Below are positions 63,296 through 64,000 of a stretch of 64,000 nt of DNA, in pieces. The translations under genes were made by a program, and so were the position numbers. Every line of letters starts with the position of its first letter. Position 1 is the stretch's first letter. The stretch is from Haemaphysalis longicornis (Eukaryota > Arthropoda > Arachnida > Ixodida > Ixodidae), in assembly GCA_013339765.2 (NCBI GenBank), contig CM023448.1:194286409-194350408 (forward strand), written 5' to 3'. Below the pieces are notes generated by a model. That model did no database searches. It was not told the DNA's origin and saw only the letters and a list, made by a program, of their open reading frames with translations.

Positions 63296-63810
63296 GCGGA
63301 AAAGGAGGAGGATAAACATCTTTATTGTTGGCAGAATTTGCGTGGACTGTTCAGGAGGTGAAGGCCTCAGTCCAGGACGCCAAATGCATCGGCAGCCGCT
63401 ATAGCCCGCTCCACCAGCCGAAGCTGGTCTGACAGGCTGATGAGCCTGACAGGCGCGCCTCCAGAGTAGAGATGCGTCGCTCAGAAGCCCACCGGATTCT
63501 TTTGAGCCGCTTTTTGAGCCGCTTTTTTGAGCCGCTGGGCCGCTTCAATGGCCCAGGTTGAGCATTTTCGCGTGGCTCTGGAGAGCCTGTGCTGCGGCAA
63601 GCGCGGCACGTGGCGGCCCGGTTTACTTGACGATCATTCGAGGGGTGGCCGGGTGTGGAACCGATGGCTCGTGCGTTGCAGCAACACCGGCGTGCGCCCT
63701 GTGGAACCAGCGTAGCTGTGGGGCAATTGGTGACGCCTGCACCGGAGCCGCTTGATAAATATACATGTGTCACATATGCGTATACCATGTGTGTGTCATT
63801 CAAGCAGCAG
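63296..63810 (-). pseudogene. Possible LINE C-terminus and 3' end
   Basis: Minus-strand piece with a repeated SGSKKRLKKRLKRIRW segment, a RRISTLEARLSGSSACQTS stretch, and a 3'UTR ending ACAATAAAGATGTTTATCCT at about 63300. The layout (basic, Ala/Arg-rich end, short UTR, AATAAA) fits the tail of an I-superfamily LINE, but no zinc knuckle is visible, so the call is weak. Confidence 0.35.
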
Positions 63811-64000
63811 TAAGCATGATAATCAAGCTAATCCTAGACAACCAGGAAAGATAAGAATAACCAGCTGAACCTTAACTCACGCTACGTATATCCTGGCATA
63901 GCCGAGCTAAGCCACTGCTAATTTTTTTCATTTGGCTTAGCCGCTACCGCGCTCGTGTTGTTCTCGCAAGCGTCGTCATGAGCGGGACCAGGATGGAACA
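63811..64000. other. Nothing recognised
   Basis: Window end. GGCTTAGC/GCTAAGCC near 63908-63942 is a short inverted motif. Confidence 0.4.

Overview
This window looks like nuclear DNA of an arthropod, most probably a hard tick (Ixodida, metastriate-like). This is inferred from the repeat content: several copies of a tRNA-headed SINE with a tail of ATCA units, Penelope-like elements (PLEs) with a GIY-YIG nuclease, I-, L1-, CR1/L2- and RTE-type LINE fragments, pogo- and Tc1-type MITEs, and very long CA/TATG microsatellites. I see no bacterial operon, rRNA, CRISPR array or prophage. No complete host protein-coding gene can be assembled from the sequence. A few ORFs could be host exons, and they are listed with low confidence.

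Layout. 0-5 kb: a small pogo-type MITE, a 119-bp tandem repeat, a SINE fragment missing its body, and an RTE 3' end. 5.2-9.3 kb: an L1-like LINE C-terminus interrupted by a PLE whose reverse transcriptase is present as two head-to-head inverted arms, then a pogo-type deletion derivative. 12-23.8 kb: scattered LINE 3' ends, a 1-kb TTAAAGGGG-type MITE holding an old SINE, GAACC-rich repeats, a SINE with target duplications, and a LINE whose TATG tail has expanded and whose 3'UTR holds another insertion. 25-29.7 kb: a decayed RTE, a solo PLE-type hairpin, 1.3 kb of CA-rich simple sequence, and an LTR/promoter-like block cut by a SINE. 30-40 kb: an unknown ORF, a small PLE with inverted ends, a 33-bp minisatellite present in opposite orientation at two loci, and an L1-like LINE with poly(A) followed directly by a tRNA-like sequence.

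40-44 kb: an I-clade LINE (RT, RNase H, CCHC) split inside its RNase H domain by a PLE with ~330-bp inverted termini. 47-49.4 kb: a CR1/L2-type LINE inserted in a 154-bp tandem array and itself broken by a SINE (14-bp target duplication) and by a 5'-truncated LINE. 53.6-56.2 kb: a pogo-type MITE, a tRNA-headed SINE forming an exact 141-bp palindrome, and a gypsy-like pol remnant carrying a Tc1-type foldback MITE. 58-61.5 kb: a second I-clade LINE split by a second PLE, which itself holds another I-clade 3' end, so three levels of nesting. 61.7-62.9 kb: a second TTAAAGGGG-type MITE.

The genes do not act together in a host pathway. The window is a record of repeated transposition. The main structural theme is that every recognisable PLE copy here is bounded by inverted copies of its own end, and two of them sit inside I-clade LINEs.
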